Positions 42,025 through 51,612 of a stretch of DNA of 64,000 bases are shown piece by piece. The DNA is from an uncultured Nitrospira sp. (GTDB taxonomy: Bacteria > Nitrospirota > Nitrospiria > Nitrospirales > Nitrospiraceae). Numbering within the stretch: position 1 is the first letter of the stretch; each line of letters begins with the position of its first letter. The stretch is taken from positions 1 through 64,000 of the forward strand of contig CABVRX010000002.1 in NCBI GenBank assembly GCA_902500825.1, read 5' to 3'. The notes under the pieces were generated by a model. That model did no database searches. It saw only the letters and a list, made by a program, of their open reading frames with translations, and was not told where the DNA came from. The position numbers and the translations under genes were made by a program.

Positions 42025-43618
42025 GCTGCCCGACATTCCTGATCCGATCGTTGTGAAGACAACGCGGTGGGTCCCCTCATTGGTATGGGCGATTCCGATT
42101 CTCGCCGCTCTGATCGGGCTGTCACTCATTGTCACCATGGTGTTGGAACGGGGACCGACCATCACGATTCGCTTCCAGACGGCGGAAGGCCTCGAGGCTG
42201 GAAAAACCAAAGTGAAATACAAGGACGTGGATATCGGCGAAGTCAAGACGATCACCTTGAGCAAGGATTTGAGTCATGTTCTCATCCATCTGGAGTTGGT
42301 GAAAGGCACGGAACGATTCGCGGTTTCGGACACCCGCTTTTGGGTCGTCAAGCCCAGGGTGGCTGCGAGCGGTGTGTCAGGCCTGGGCACGCTCTTCTCC
42401 GGCGCCTATATCGGTGCCGACCCAGGGCAATCGTCTGAAGAGCAGGAAGAATTTATCGGGCTTGAGGGGCCGCCGATTGTGACGACAGATCTGATCGGAC
42501 GCCAGTTCACCCTCCACGCGGGCGACGGAGAATCTTTGGACATTGCCTCCCCCGTCTACTATCACCATGTTCAAGTGGGTCAAGTGGTCGCATTTGATCT
42601 GGATCAGGACGGGAGAGGGGTGACCCTGAAGATTTTTGTGCAGACTCCCTATGACCGTTTTGTCACGTCCGAGACACGCTTCTGGCATACCAGCGGTGTG
42701 GATGTCAGGATGGATGCAAACGGCGTCAAAATGAGGACATCGTCGCTGGTCTCGCTGTTGCTTGGCGGGATCGCTTTTGACGCGCCGCAGGACAGCCCGA
42801 CAACGACTCCGGCGGAGGAAGGCACTGCCTACGTGCTGGCGGTAGACCACGAGCAGGCCATGAAACGGCAGAACGAGAAGGCGGAGTTGGTCGTCCTGTA
42901 TTTTGATCAGTCCGTGCGGGGACTGAGTCCGGGTGCGCCGGTCGATTTTCGTGGCCTGCCGCTCGGCGACGTGAAATCGATCGGCGTCGAGTTCGACCCG
43001 GAGACAAGAGAATTCCGGATACCGGTCACCATTGAAGTCTACCTTGAACGTCTTGGCGAGCGGTATCGTGAGACGATTCTACGGGGCGAGCCGACAACGA
43101 GGACGTCGTTATTTGAAGCCATGGTCCACCGCGGCTTTCGCGCCCAACTCCGAACGGGAAATGTTTTGGCCGGTCAACTCTATGTCGCTCTCGACTTTTT
43201 CCCGCATGCGTTGCCGGTTCGGCTTGATCCAAACAGAACGCCTCGCGAGATACCCACGGTCGTCAGCGGAATAGAAGATCTGCAGTCTCAGTTGGCCGAG
43301 ATCGCCCAAAAATTGAACAAGGTCCCGTTCGACAGCATCGCCGTGAATCTCGACAAAAGCCTGATAGGGTTGAAGAGCATGCTGGGGAATGCGGAGAAAC
43401 TGTTCAGACAAGTCAATGAGGTGACACCGGAGGCCAAAGCGGCACTCGCTGAAGCGCGCAAATCGTTCACTGCGGCTCAGCACACCTTGTCGCACGATGC
43501 ACCACTTGTGCACGATGCGCGGCAAGCCGTGCAAGAACTGACTCGCTCCGCCCAATCGTTGCGAGTATTGGCCGATTATCTCGAGCGTCATCCTGAGTCC
43601 TTACTTCGAGGAAAATAG
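42002..43618 (+). CDS. pqiB: PqiB-like MCE-domain protein
   Basis: A 538-residue protein. The N-terminus (WVPSLVWAIPILAALIGLSL) is one membrane anchor. Three MCE domains follow, beginning RGPTITIRFQTAEGLEAGKT, GRQFTLHAGDGESLDIASPV and AELVVLYFDQSVRGLSPGAP, each with the typical V-Y/VDFRG-x-V-G turn. The C-terminal region is helical (MLGNAEKLFRQVNEVTPEAK). E. coli PqiB is 546 residues and forms a periplasm-spanning tube. Co-operonic with two PqiA halves and PqiC. Confidence 0.9.
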   Translation: MTPDNHDKLPDIPDPIVVKTTRWVPSLVWAIPILAALIGLSLIVTMVLERGPTITIRFQTAEGLEAGKTKVKYKDVDIGEVKTITLSKDLSHVLIHLELVKGTERFAVSDTRFWVVKPRVAASGVSGLGTLFSGAYIGADPGQSSEEQEEFIGLEGPPIVTTDLIGRQFTLHAGDGESLDIASPVYYHHVQVGQVVAFDLDQDGRGVTLKIFVQTPYDRFVTSETRFWHTSGVDVRMDANGVKMRTSSLVSLLLGGIAFDAPQDSPTTTPAEEGTAYVLAVDHEQAMKRQNEKAELVVLYFDQSVRGLSPGAPVDFRGLPLGDVKSIGVEFDPETREFRIPVTIEVYLERLGERYRETILRGEPTTRTSLFEAMVHRGFRAQLRTGNVLAGQLYVALDFFPHALPVRLDPNRTPREIPTVVSGIEDLQSQLAEIAQKLNKVPFDSIAVNLDKSLIGLKSMLGNAEKLFRQVNEVTPEAKAALAEARKSFTAAQHTLSHDAPLVHDARQAVQELTRSAQSLRVLADYLERHPESLLRGK

Positions 43619-43632
43619 AAAGCGGAGTTGAC

Positions 43633-44286
43633 GTGAGCACACCGACTCAACGGGCTGTTGTCCTGTTCATTCTTGGAATGGTCATGAGCGCCGTGGGATG
43701 TGCCCGTGCGACTCAGGAGCGGTTCTATACGCTCTCTGATTCGATGCCGGATGGGACAGAGGATGCGCCGATCGGGAACAACTTCGTAGAAATCCTGCCT
43801 GTATCCCTGCCGGAATTACTCGACCGCCCTCAGGTCGTGCTGTACGACGAGGCCGGCCGAGTACACATTCTGGAGGAAGATCGATGGGCGGCGACGCTCA
43901 AAAGCGAGATTCGCCAATCCATCGGCGAGCAGGTGAGACACCGGCTCGGGATGATCGATGTGTATCACACGCCTGCCCCTCACGGGGAATCGGCCAAAGG
44001 CAAAACCTACCGCATCATCGTCAGTATCGAGTCGTTCAAGGTCGCTCCGGGTCATGGGACGATGATGCAAGCAGTCTGGGCGGTCCGCTCGATCGATGGC
44101 AGCGCAGACGTCGTTTGCCGCTCGGCGTATCGAACGGAATTGGACGACCGGAGTCTCAGCCACGCTATCCTTGCCTATCGAAAAGCCGTTGATGCGCTCG
44201 GGACTCATATCGCGCACAGTATTCGAAAAACGGCGCAGGGGCCTCGGGATGGAGGAGCCGAACAAGGCGAGTGTGTCCCACGATGA
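43633..44286 (+). CDS. pqiC: PqiC-like outer-membrane lipoprotein
   Basis: A 217-residue ABC-type transport auxiliary lipoprotein. The signal VVLFILGMVMSAVGCAR has its lipobox Cys near residue 24. ERFYTLSD at the mature start, VEILPVSLPELLDRPQVVLY and LEEDRWAATLKSEIRQSIGE are typical of PqiC/YmbA. The start is GTG 43633, 14 bases after pqiB. It completes the Pqi operon by tethering the PqiB tube to the outer membrane. Confidence 0.85.
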   Translation: MSTPTQRAVVLFILGMVMSAVGCARATQERFYTLSDSMPDGTEDAPIGNNFVEILPVSLPELLDRPQVVLYDEAGRVHILEEDRWAATLKSEIRQSIGEQVRHRLGMIDVYHTPAPHGESAKGKTYRIIVSIESFKVAPGHGTMMQAVWAVRSIDGSADVVCRSAYRTELDDRSLSHAILAYRKAVDALGTHIAHSIRKTAQGPRDGGAEQGECVPR

Positions 44287-44439
44287 GACCGGCGTAAGAT
44301 GCAGGTCTCCTCCTTCCTCCTCGTCATGTTGACCCTAGCCGAATCCAGCCGCAAAGCCCCATTGCCGTTCGTCACCATTCAGGCCAACTGATGGGTGCGC
44401 GGCCTGCATGACCGCACAGAATATTCAGACAGATCATGT

Positions 44440-44491
44440 GCTACAAAAAGTGGACAACCTAAGTTGCCTTCTACACTCCTGATTTTGTAGC
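44440..44491. repeat. Inverted repeat ahead of the second OmpL-like gene
   Basis: GCTACAAAA at 44440-44448 pairs exactly with TTTTGTAGC at 44483-44491, with a 34-base loop. It lies 17 bases upstream of the GTG start, so it may form a leader structure or operator. The rest of 44287-44507 shows nothing else. Confidence 0.35.
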
Positions 44492-44507
44492 TTGTCGAGA
44501 AAGTCCC

Positions 44508-45791
44508 GTGAGCCCTCGATATTGTTCTCGATTCCTCGTCCTCAGATTGGCGGTATGCCTGTTCGTTCTGTGTCCTCCTGATAATGTATCTGCTGCAGAT
44601 CCACCGACTTCTCCCATCGAGGAATCTGAACACCGGATGCTTCGCCTCAAGGCTGCGGAACAAGCTGTCCAGAAACGATTGCTCTTTGAGCGTCTCAACC
44701 TACACGTCTATGGCTATCTCGATGGCTCTTACACACAAAATTTCAATCATCCAGCCAACACAATCAATGAACTGAGGGTCTTCGACGTCAATTCCAATCA
44801 GTTTCGACCCAACCTCGCTCAAATAGTGCTCGACCGAGACGCAACAGCGGGGTCTGTGACCGACCGTATCGGGTTTCGGGTGAAGGCCAATGTGGGCAGA
44901 GACTCCGCATTTGTCGGAGGCACCAATCTGAGCGAACTTAACCAGTGGGCGGACTTCCAGGAATTTTATCTCCAATACCTTATTCCACAAGGGAATGGTA
45001 TCGATGTGAAAGTGGGGCAGATGAATACCTTGATCGGATATGAAACGATTGAGAGCCCATATAACGCGAACTATTCGCGATCCTGGCTCTTCGGACTTGG
45101 GCAACCCTTCACGACTCGTGGCGTACGAGTGTCCTACCGATTCAACAATCGGGTATGGGCCGCGTTGGGAGTCATCAATCAGATCAACGGCAATCTCCTT
45201 ACTGATGCGACGACACCGTGGATCGAGTCATCCGTCACCCTTGTCTTCTCAGACCATGTCAAGCTGACCCTGTACGGATTTACTGGGCCAGGAATAGGAC
45301 CCAACAAAGTCAGCTGGGGAAACAATCTTTTTGGCGGAGGATTCCTCTCCGTGCAAGCGACCACACGCATGTCGATGGTCCTCGAAGCCTACTATGCCAC
45401 CATTGCGAACGGCAGTTTGGTGCAAAATGGTAAAAACGAGCGATGGGGTGGAGTTGCCGGCTATCTGCTCTATGATTTCAGCAAAGAATGGGGGATGCGG
45501 TTTCGAAGCGAGATCTTTAACGATACCGGTGGTTTTTTCTCCTGTCGAGGGACCACCGCGTATCAACCTCAAGCGAACGTCTGTTTCGGCGCCACGTCGA
45601 CTCAGCCAGCTCCTCCAGTGTCTCAAACGTTGTGGGAGGTTACGGCGACGCTACAGTACAAGCCTGTCTCCTGGTTGATCACTCGCCTGGAATATCGCTA
45701 TGACAAGTCCAACCACAACGTGTTTCAGCTCGGGAACCGAGCGACAAACTACCAGCCGACGCTCTCCTTCGAAGTGATTTACTTGTTTTGA
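44508..45791 (+). CDS. OmpL-like beta-barrel porin (BBP2 type), copy 2
   Basis: A 427-residue outer-membrane protein, GTG start at 44508 with only a weak ribosome-binding site. A signal (SRFLVLRLAVCLFVLCPPDN) is followed by a short coiled region (EESEHRMLRLKAAEQAVQKR) that the paralogue at 25110 lacks. The barrel begins NLHVYGYLDGSYTQNFNHP and ends PTLSFEVIYLF. Conserved internal blocks are shared with copy 1 (NELRVFDVNSNQF; CRGTTAYQPQANVCFGATST). Probable porin of unknown specificity. Confidence 0.75.
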   Translation: MSPRYCSRFLVLRLAVCLFVLCPPDNVSAADPPTSPIEESEHRMLRLKAAEQAVQKRLLFERLNLHVYGYLDGSYTQNFNHPANTINELRVFDVNSNQFRPNLAQIVLDRDATAGSVTDRIGFRVKANVGRDSAFVGGTNLSELNQWADFQEFYLQYLIPQGNGIDVKVGQMNTLIGYETIESPYNANYSRSWLFGLGQPFTTRGVRVSYRFNNRVWAALGVINQINGNLLTDATTPWIESSVTLVFSDHVKLTLYGFTGPGIGPNKVSWGNNLFGGGFLSVQATTRMSMVLEAYYATIANGSLVQNGKNERWGGVAGYLLYDFSKEWGMRFRSEIFNDTGGFFSCRGTTAYQPQANVCFGATSTQPAPPVSQTLWEVTATLQYKPVSWLITRLEYRYDKSNHNVFQLGNRATNYQPTLSFEVIYLF

Positions 45792-46584
45792 GTGACCTAT
45801 CGCGAGGATTCTCACTGTCATGGGCATGGCTCTATGTTGCCCCAATCAATATCAGAGGAGAGGTCTCGACAGAAGACACGGCCGCCCTAATGCCTGAGAG
45901 TCGTTGTCTCTCCGTCATGCACCGATCTGGTATGTCTCTCATCGATCCATCTATCATCACTATCGAACCAAACTATGATTGGTGCGCAGAGGCTCTGAAC
46001 GAGCTTTCTCTTGGTTCAGCAGAGTGATCCCGGCAGCAAGTCGACGGCGCAGCGCCACCGCAAGCCAGCGCCTGGTTGAAGCGCAATACGGACATCCGTT
46101 CGGTGACGACATCCATGGGCAGCGATGACCGGTTTGGGCAGCCAAACAAGCATGGCGTTCTCGGCGATGCGGAACTCGAACTCGGTCAGCGATTCGTCTC
46201 CCTGAGGCCCTCACGCACCTACGCGGACACCTCCGAGGCTGGAGGATCTCTCACGAGAGAGAGGAAACAGATAGGCGATACGCCACGTTTCGCTTTGGCG
46301 TCTCGCTCCATGATAACTCGCTGGCGCGAGTGAGTTTGCCGCGCAGGCCTCGGTCACTTCTTTGGCGGAGCTTGACGACCTGACTCGATTCGCAAATGGA
46401 GGGAGTTGCATAGATCGTCTGACCTCATGTATTGGATAGAACAGAAAAGCGGTGAACGAACGTTCATCATGGACATCGCAGCGCGTACGGGAGAATCGAT
46501 CCTGCCGTCAATCGATTGTTCGAAGCTCTCTCGATGGGCATGCGCCGATGATTTCGCGCTCGCATCAGGTACGGCATTTTCATT
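45792..46584. other. Gene-poor, apparently degraded stretch
   Basis: About 790 bases with only short frames of mixed, Arg/Ser-rich composition on both strands and no ribosome-binding sites that fit. It precedes two frameshifted genes, so it may be the remains of older genes. I cannot name any. Confidence 0.35.
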
Positions 46585-47321
46585 TTGAATATAGCGAGCC
46601 GACGGAATAGAGACGGCAACCCAAAGGGAACAGTCGTGCTGATTGCCGGAGGATCCGGCGCGCTGGGCCGTACGGTCACACCGGTCTTTGTGCAATCCGG
46701 TGCGCGTGTCATCACCGCAGACCGAATCCGCCGCCTGACCAGGTGGCAGCGGGGAATGCGATGCGAGCCGATGTCACCGATGAGACGGCTTTCCGTCGTC
46801 TCGTCGATGACGTGATCAAAACGGCGGGCCGCCTCGATGTGTTGGTGAACTTGGTCGGCGGCTTTGCGATGGGGCGCGTCGTGGACACCGATGTGTCGTT
46901 GTGGCAGCGGATGTTGACGATGAACGTGACGTCGGCGTTCCTCCTGTCGAAAGCCGTCCTGCCCCATATGCTGGAACGCGGAACCGGTCGCATTCTGCAC
47001 GTGGCGGCTTGGACGGCGGTCGAGCCGTTTCCCGGCGCCGCCGCCTATCTCGTCGCCAAGTCGAGCCTGCTCGCGCTGATCCGCGTGTCGGCGCTCGAGC
47101 TGAAAGGCTCGGGCGTGACGGTCAACGGGGTGCTGCCCACCACCATCGATACGCTGGCCAACCACGCGAGTATGCCTCACACTGATCCGTCGATGTGGAC
47201 GAAGCCGGAGTCCATCGCCGACACGCTGCTCTTTCTCGCTTCGGACGAAGCCCGTCAGATCAATGGGGCAATGATTCCGATCGGCACCGGCGGCGGCGCA
47301 ATATCGGCGGGCAAGCCATAG
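46585..47321 (+). pseudogene. SDR-family oxidoreductase, frameshifted
   Basis: The first frame carries the Rossmann entry GTVVLIAGGSGALGRTVTPV and then ARVITADR. The second, entering near 46724, continues DQVAAGNAMRADVTDETAFR, LDVLVNLVGGFAMGRVVDTD, the active-site AAAYLVAKSSLL (YxxxK present) and SDEARQINGAMIPIGTGGG. Reading across with one extra base near 46723-46725 gives a continuous SDR of normal length. So one conserved gene is split by a single-base shift. The 5' start is unclear (TTG 46585 or later). Confidence 0.75.
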
Positions 47322-47341
47322 CAACAACATGAGGTTGGATC

Positions 47342-47735
47342 ATGTCGGGTTGGGATCGCGAACGGGCGCACCTCAACAATCTTTCTCGGGCACTGCTCCG
47401 GTTGCACAAAGCGTTGTTTGGACGCGGAGGGGCTGTCTTATGAGCGGGTCCATGGCCGCATCGCGTCCAACGGAGAATTTCTTCAATTGGTGCTGGGGGA
47501 TTCCTGGTTTGCATGGTTGCGGCCGTTGTCCCGCTATGTAGCCGGCCTTGATGAACTCACCGAAGGGCGCCGGATCGCGTCCGGCACCGAGATCACCGCT
47601 CTGCTTGATGCGGTACGGAGCCTGCTGAGGCCGTCGGAAGGGAGTGAAGGATTCGGCGGGCAGTATTACGATGCGTTGCAACGGGTACCTGAAGTCGGGT
47701 TGGCTCATGCTCAAGTCAAGGCGCTGCTCGGGTAG
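47342..47735 (+). pseudogene. Frameshifted paralogue of the small protein at 31728
   Basis: From ATG 47342 the frame reads MSGWDRERAHLNNLSRALLR, LHKALF, then a stop follows shortly. Skipping one T in the TTT at 47417-47419 restores register with LDAEGLSYERVHGRIASNG, GDSWFAWLRPLSRYVAGLDE and FGGQYYDALQRVPEVGLAHA, collinear with the intact gene at 31728-32141. It follows the frameshifted SDR by 20 bases. Confidence 0.75.
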
Positions 47736-47820
47736 CCCGCATTATCATGACAGTCCGTTGCGAAATTGCGGAGTCGCCAAGCGAGACGGGTGCACGGAGC
47801 CGCGAGGAAGGGAGGCAGAC

Positions 47821-47934
47821 TTGAAACAGCCTGTTGATAGACCGAGCGCCGAGTCCGCCCGCCAACATGCCACCGAAGCCGCATATTGGCTTGTCGCAGC
47901 GGCGAATCCACAATTGCAGCAGGAGTGCTCATGA
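47821..47934 (+). CDS. Possible 37-residue small protein
   Basis: TTG 47821 with GGGAGG six bases upstream opens MKQPVDRPSAESARQHATEA, AYWLVAAANPQLQQECS, ending TGA at 47932-47934. An Ala-rich helix is plausible. I see no family. It may be chance. Confidence 0.3.
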   Translation: MKQPVDRPSAESARQHATEAAYWLVAAANPQLQQECS

Positions 47935-47972
47935 ATGATGCGAGCTAGGAGATACACACACAGGGAGGCCGC

Positions 47973-48437
47973 ATGATGAAGACTGATCTCGAAAAGGTGA
48001 AGGCATTGGCCAAGGATCTTCGGAAGAGTTATCCACGCAGCCCGCGAGAGAAGCTGGGTGGGTACGTGATTGCGGCTCGATGTGCGGATAAGTGTCGGGC
48101 CTTTTTGCTGGACATGAACGGCGAATACAATTACTGGCCCTGTTCACTGGCGAGCCAATGGTTTGCGTTTACAGGGATCAAACCGGAACAGTTCAAGGAC
48201 GTCGTTGCGACGGGAGCCACCGATGAAGAGCTCGCGTCGTGGATTGCCGGTCATTCCCAGGTCAAGGATCCGGACGACGTGTTGAAGTGGAACAACGCGA
48301 TGCGCGACACAAGGGTGAGCGACATGAGTCTCCAGGCGCAGCAATATCTTGAAGAATACATTCCCAGGTTCGTGCCGGACCACCGTCCGGTCTATGTGTG
48401 GTTTGACGTGTACGACTTGGAAGAAAAACGGTTCTAG
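47973..48437 (+). CDS. DUF5069 domain protein
   Basis: A 154-residue soluble protein. LAKDLRKSYPRSPREKLGGY at the start and a RCADKCRAFLL segment are typical of DUF5069; the family's function is unknown. The C-terminus is EYIPRFVPDHRPVYVWFDVY. AGGGAGG sits eight bases before the first of two adjacent ATGs. It appears intact, unlike the genes just upstream. Confidence 0.7.
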   Translation: MMKTDLEKVKALAKDLRKSYPRSPREKLGGYVIAARCADKCRAFLLDMNGEYNYWPCSLASQWFAFTGIKPEQFKDVVATGATDEELASWIAGHSQVKDPDDVLKWNNAMRDTRVSDMSLQAQQYLEEYIPRFVPDHRPVYVWFDVYDLEEKRF

Positions 48438-48541
48438 AAAACCGCTCATCGGCGGTATCCATTTTCAGCGATCCGATGTCCAATCAACAGACCGTCGAGT
48501 TCTTGCACATGGCTGATTAGAATAGGTAATAGGCATAAGAT

Positions 48542-50386
48542 ATGGCGTATCTCCCGATTAAAGATTACGGCTTGATTGGCAACATGCGCACGGCGGCGCT
48601 CGTCGGCCTGAACGGATCGATCGATTGGCTGTGCTTTCCTCATTTTGACTCACCCAGCGTGTTTGCGGCCATTCTCGACGATGAGAAGGGCGGTCGGTTC
48701 GAGATCACCGCCGTCGACACAGACATCTCTCCGAAGCAGTTTTACTGGCCGGATACCAACGTGCTCGTGACGCGCTTCCATGCGCCGACCGGCGTCGCCG
48801 AAATTCTGGATTTTATGCCGGCCGGCCTGCCTCCGGAATCATCTTGGCACAATCAACTCATCCGCCGGGTCCGTGTGACGCAGGGCAGTATGGAGTTTCG
48901 AGCCCATTGCCATCCCGCCTTCAACTACGCGCGAACGCCGCATCAAACGCGGGTGACGAAGCAAGGAGCCGGTTTTCATTCGCCGGATCTCAGTCTAGGG
49001 CTGGCGACTAATATTTCTCTGACACCGGATGAGCGAGGAGTCCGGTCGGTATTTGCTCTGCGAGAAGGGGAGTCTGCGGTGTTTGTCTTACGGTCTATTG
49101 AAGCAGACGGAAGTTGCGGCTCCTGGCCGTCGTCTGCCGAAGCCGACGAAATGTTCGAGCACACCGTGAAATATTGGCGTCATTGGCTTTCTCGCTGTAC
49201 CTACACCGGGCGGTGGCGGGAAATGGTACACCGCTCCGCCCTCTGTCTGAAGCTTCTCACGTTCGAGCCGACCGGCGCCATCGTGGCTGCGCCGACCTGT
49301 AGTTTGCCCGAAAGCCCAGGCGGCGTGCGCAACTGGGACTATCGGTACACCTGGATACGCGACGCCGCGTTCACCGTCTACGGCTTCCTGAAAATTGGAT
49401 TCACGGAGGAAGCGGACCGCTTTTTGACGTGGTTGGCGGCACGCGCCAAGGAGGTCGAGGCGGACGGCTCGCTGCAAATCGTCTATGGAATCGACGGCCG
49501 GCACGATTTGACGGAGCAGACGCTGGACCATTTGGACGGCTACTGCGGAGCGAAGCCTGTGAGGATCGGCAACGGCGCGTACAATCAGTTGCAGTTGGAC
49601 ATCTACGGCGAACTACTCGACGCCGTCTATCTGTACAACAAACATGTGATGCCGATCGGTCACGACACGTGGATGAGAATCAGACATCGGCTCGACTGGC
49701 TGTGCGACCACTGGCAACTGCCGGATGAAGGAATTTGGGAAACCAGAGGAGGGCGTCGACAGTTCGTCTACTCCAAGTTGATGTGTTGGGTCGCGATGGA
49801 TCGAGGTCTTCGCCTGGCCGACAAGCGCTCTTTCCCCGCCGACCGTGCTCGTTGGCTGCGTGTTCGAGATCAGATTTACGAGGAGATCATGCAGCGGGGA
49901 TGGAATGCCAAGCGTGGGGCATTCGTTCAACATTACGACAGCGATTCGTTGGACGCCTCGAATCTCATCATGCCGCTCGTGTTTTTTCTTTCACCCAACG
50001 ACCCGAGGATGCTCGATACCTTGGCGGCGATTGCGCGCTCGCCGAAATCCGGCGGACTGGTCTCGGATGGGTTGGTCTATCGGTACGACAGCGAAGCGGG
50101 GGAGGACGGCCTGCACGGGAAAGAGGGAACCTTCAATATGTGCACGTTTTGGCTGGTGGAAGCCCTGGCCAGGGCCGGACGCGTCGATCGCGCCAAGCTT
50201 GAAGAAGCGCGCTTCCTGTTCGAACGGATGTTGGGTTATGCCAACCACGTGGGACTGTATGCCGAAGAGACCGGAATCGGCGGGGAAGCACTCGGCAACT
50301 TTCCCCAAGCCTTCACCCACTTGGCGCTGATCAGTGCCGCCTTCAATCTCAATCGTACGCTGGACGCCAGACCGAAGGCAGGATGA
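48542..50386 (+). CDS. Glycoside hydrolase family 15 protein (glucoamylase/trehalase-like)
   Basis: A 614-residue cytosolic GH15 enzyme. The N-terminal beta-sandwich opens [20 protein letters not shown] and [20 protein letters not shown]. The catalytic (alpha/alpha)6 barrel contains the signature [39 protein letters not shown] and [19 protein letters not shown]. There is no signal peptide, consistent with glycogen or trehalose turnover inside the cell. Which substrate it cleaves cannot be read from sequence. Only a weak TAGG precedes the ATG. Confidence 0.85.
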   Translation: MAYLPIKDYGLIGNMRTAALVGLNGSIDWLCFPHFDSPSVFAAILDDEKGGRFEITAVDTDISPKQFYWPDTNVLVTRFHAPTGVAEILDFMPAGLPPESSWHNQLIRRVRVTQGSMEFRAHCHPAFNYARTPHQTRVTKQGAGFHSPDLSLGLATNISLTPDERGVRSVFALREGESAVFVLRSIEADGSCGSWPSSAEADEMFEHTVKYWRHWLSRCTYTGRWREMVHRSALCLKLLTFEPTGAIVAAPTCSLPESPGGVRNWDYRYTWIRDAAFTVYGFLKIGFTEEADRFLTWLAARAKEVEADGSLQIVYGIDGRHDLTEQTLDHLDGYCGAKPVRIGNGAYNQLQLDIYGELLDAVYLYNKHVMPIGHDTWMRIRHRLDWLCDHWQLPDEGIWETRGGRRQFVYSKLMCWVAMDRGLRLADKRSFPADRARWLRVRDQIYEEIMQRGWNAKRGAFVQHYDSDSLDASNLIMPLVFFLSPNDPRMLDTLAAIARSPKSGGLVSDGLVYRYDSEAGEDGLHGKEGTFNMCTFWLVEALARAGRVDRAKLEEARFLFERMLGYANHVGLYAEETGIGGEALGNFPQAFTHLALISAAFNLNRTLDARPKAG

Positions 50387-50530
50387 TACCCTGACGACGA
50401 ATCCCTTCCGCCGGGGGCGAGGGCCGGTTGTAGCAGGAAGCTGATCTATCATATAAGTATGGCGAACCAGTAGGCACATGTGCAACATGAAGGAAGATAG
50501 ATTTCGTCCATTAACCAAGAGGAGGGTATC

Positions 50531-51496
50531 GTGAACGGTTCATTGAGAGAGAGACAGAGATCGACCATCGATTCGGGGAGAAGCGTCCTGCCGCGCCATC
50601 TGATTCTGCTCGGTTCGATCGCATTGACCCTGTTGTTTGCGCCCTACGGGTTCGCTGATGAGAGCAACAGCCAAGGCGCCGCGACTCATCTGAAAGTCAC
50701 CGGCGTCGTCACCAAAGTCCAGGGGACCCATGTTGCCATCAAGACTCCCTGGGGACAGATGAAGATCGCCGCTCAGGTGCTCCCCAAGGGTCTCCTCGTT
50801 GGAGAAAAAGTCGAGATGTGGGTGAACGAAAACAATGCCGTGGTCGATGTGCACCGCAAGGGCGATCCGAGTCATTCCCATAAGTTCGTGACGGGCAATC
50901 TGGCTTATACCTCCATGGACAAGACGGAAATCAAGCTACATACCCCCGAAGGCGAGAAGAACTTCGACGTGCAGACCGGCAAGTCGAAGCTGTCCGTCAT
51001 CGCGGAGGGAACCCCGATCACCGTTGAGGTCAACGAAGAAGGCAAGGTCATCGACGTGCATCGGTTTGACGTGGAGTTGACGTTCAATAGCCGGCCGCGC
51101 ACCAAGCCGGGCTATCACATCACGGCGCACGGCATTGTGGACAAGATTCAGTCCGGTGTCGTCGCCATCAAGACTCCCACCGCAACGTATCGCCTCAACC
51201 AAAAGTCCATACCTTCCGGCATCAAGGTCGGGGACGAGATCTCGTTGTGGATCAACGAAGAGGGAATGGTCGTCGATCACCACATGCAGGGCCATGTTCA
51301 CGCGCACCGGCTGGTCTCCGGGAAGTTGATCTACGTGGGCCGAACCAAGAAAGAGATTAAGCTCTGGACGCCGGAGGGCGAGAAGGTGTTTCCGCTCGAA
51401 CGACTCGAAGTGAAGGCCAAACCAATCAAGGAAGGCTCGACGATCACCATCGAACTGAACGAAGAAGGGACGGTCGTCAATCTCTGGAAGTCGTGA
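50531..51496 (+). CDS. Secreted protein made of two similar halves, unknown family
   Basis: A 321-residue secreted protein, GTG start with GAGGAGGG six bases upstream. A signal-like segment (HLILLGSIALTLLFAPYGFA) is followed by two homologous units. Unit 1 runs VVTKVQGTHVAIKTPWGQMK ... VGEKVEMWVNENNAVVDVHR ... KTEIKLHTPEGEKNFDVQTG. Unit 2 runs IVDKIQSGVVAIKTPTATYR ... VGDEISLWINEEGMVVDHHM ... KKEIKLWTPEGEKVFPLERL. Each has two small beta-barrel-like repeats. This suggests a periplasmic OB- or SH3-like tandem. I do not recognise a named family. Confidence 0.65.
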   Translation: MNGSLRERQRSTIDSGRSVLPRHLILLGSIALTLLFAPYGFADESNSQGAATHLKVTGVVTKVQGTHVAIKTPWGQMKIAAQVLPKGLLVGEKVEMWVNENNAVVDVHRKGDPSHSHKFVTGNLAYTSMDKTEIKLHTPEGEKNFDVQTGKSKLSVIAEGTPITVEVNEEGKVIDVHRFDVELTFNSRPRTKPGYHITAHGIVDKIQSGVVAIKTPTATYRLNQKSIPSGIKVGDEISLWINEEGMVVDHHMQGHVHAHRLVSGKLIYVGRTKKEIKLWTPEGEKVFPLERLEVKAKPIKEGSTITIELNEEGTVVNLWKS

Positions 51497-51612
51497 CCTG
51501 TTATTCGCCTGTCCTGAAATATGAGCATGCTGCTCGAATGCAGGGAGCGTGCGCATGCGCTGCATAGGTATCGTGCAGTGCAGGTGGCTTCTACGCGTGG
51601 CCCGGAACATTC

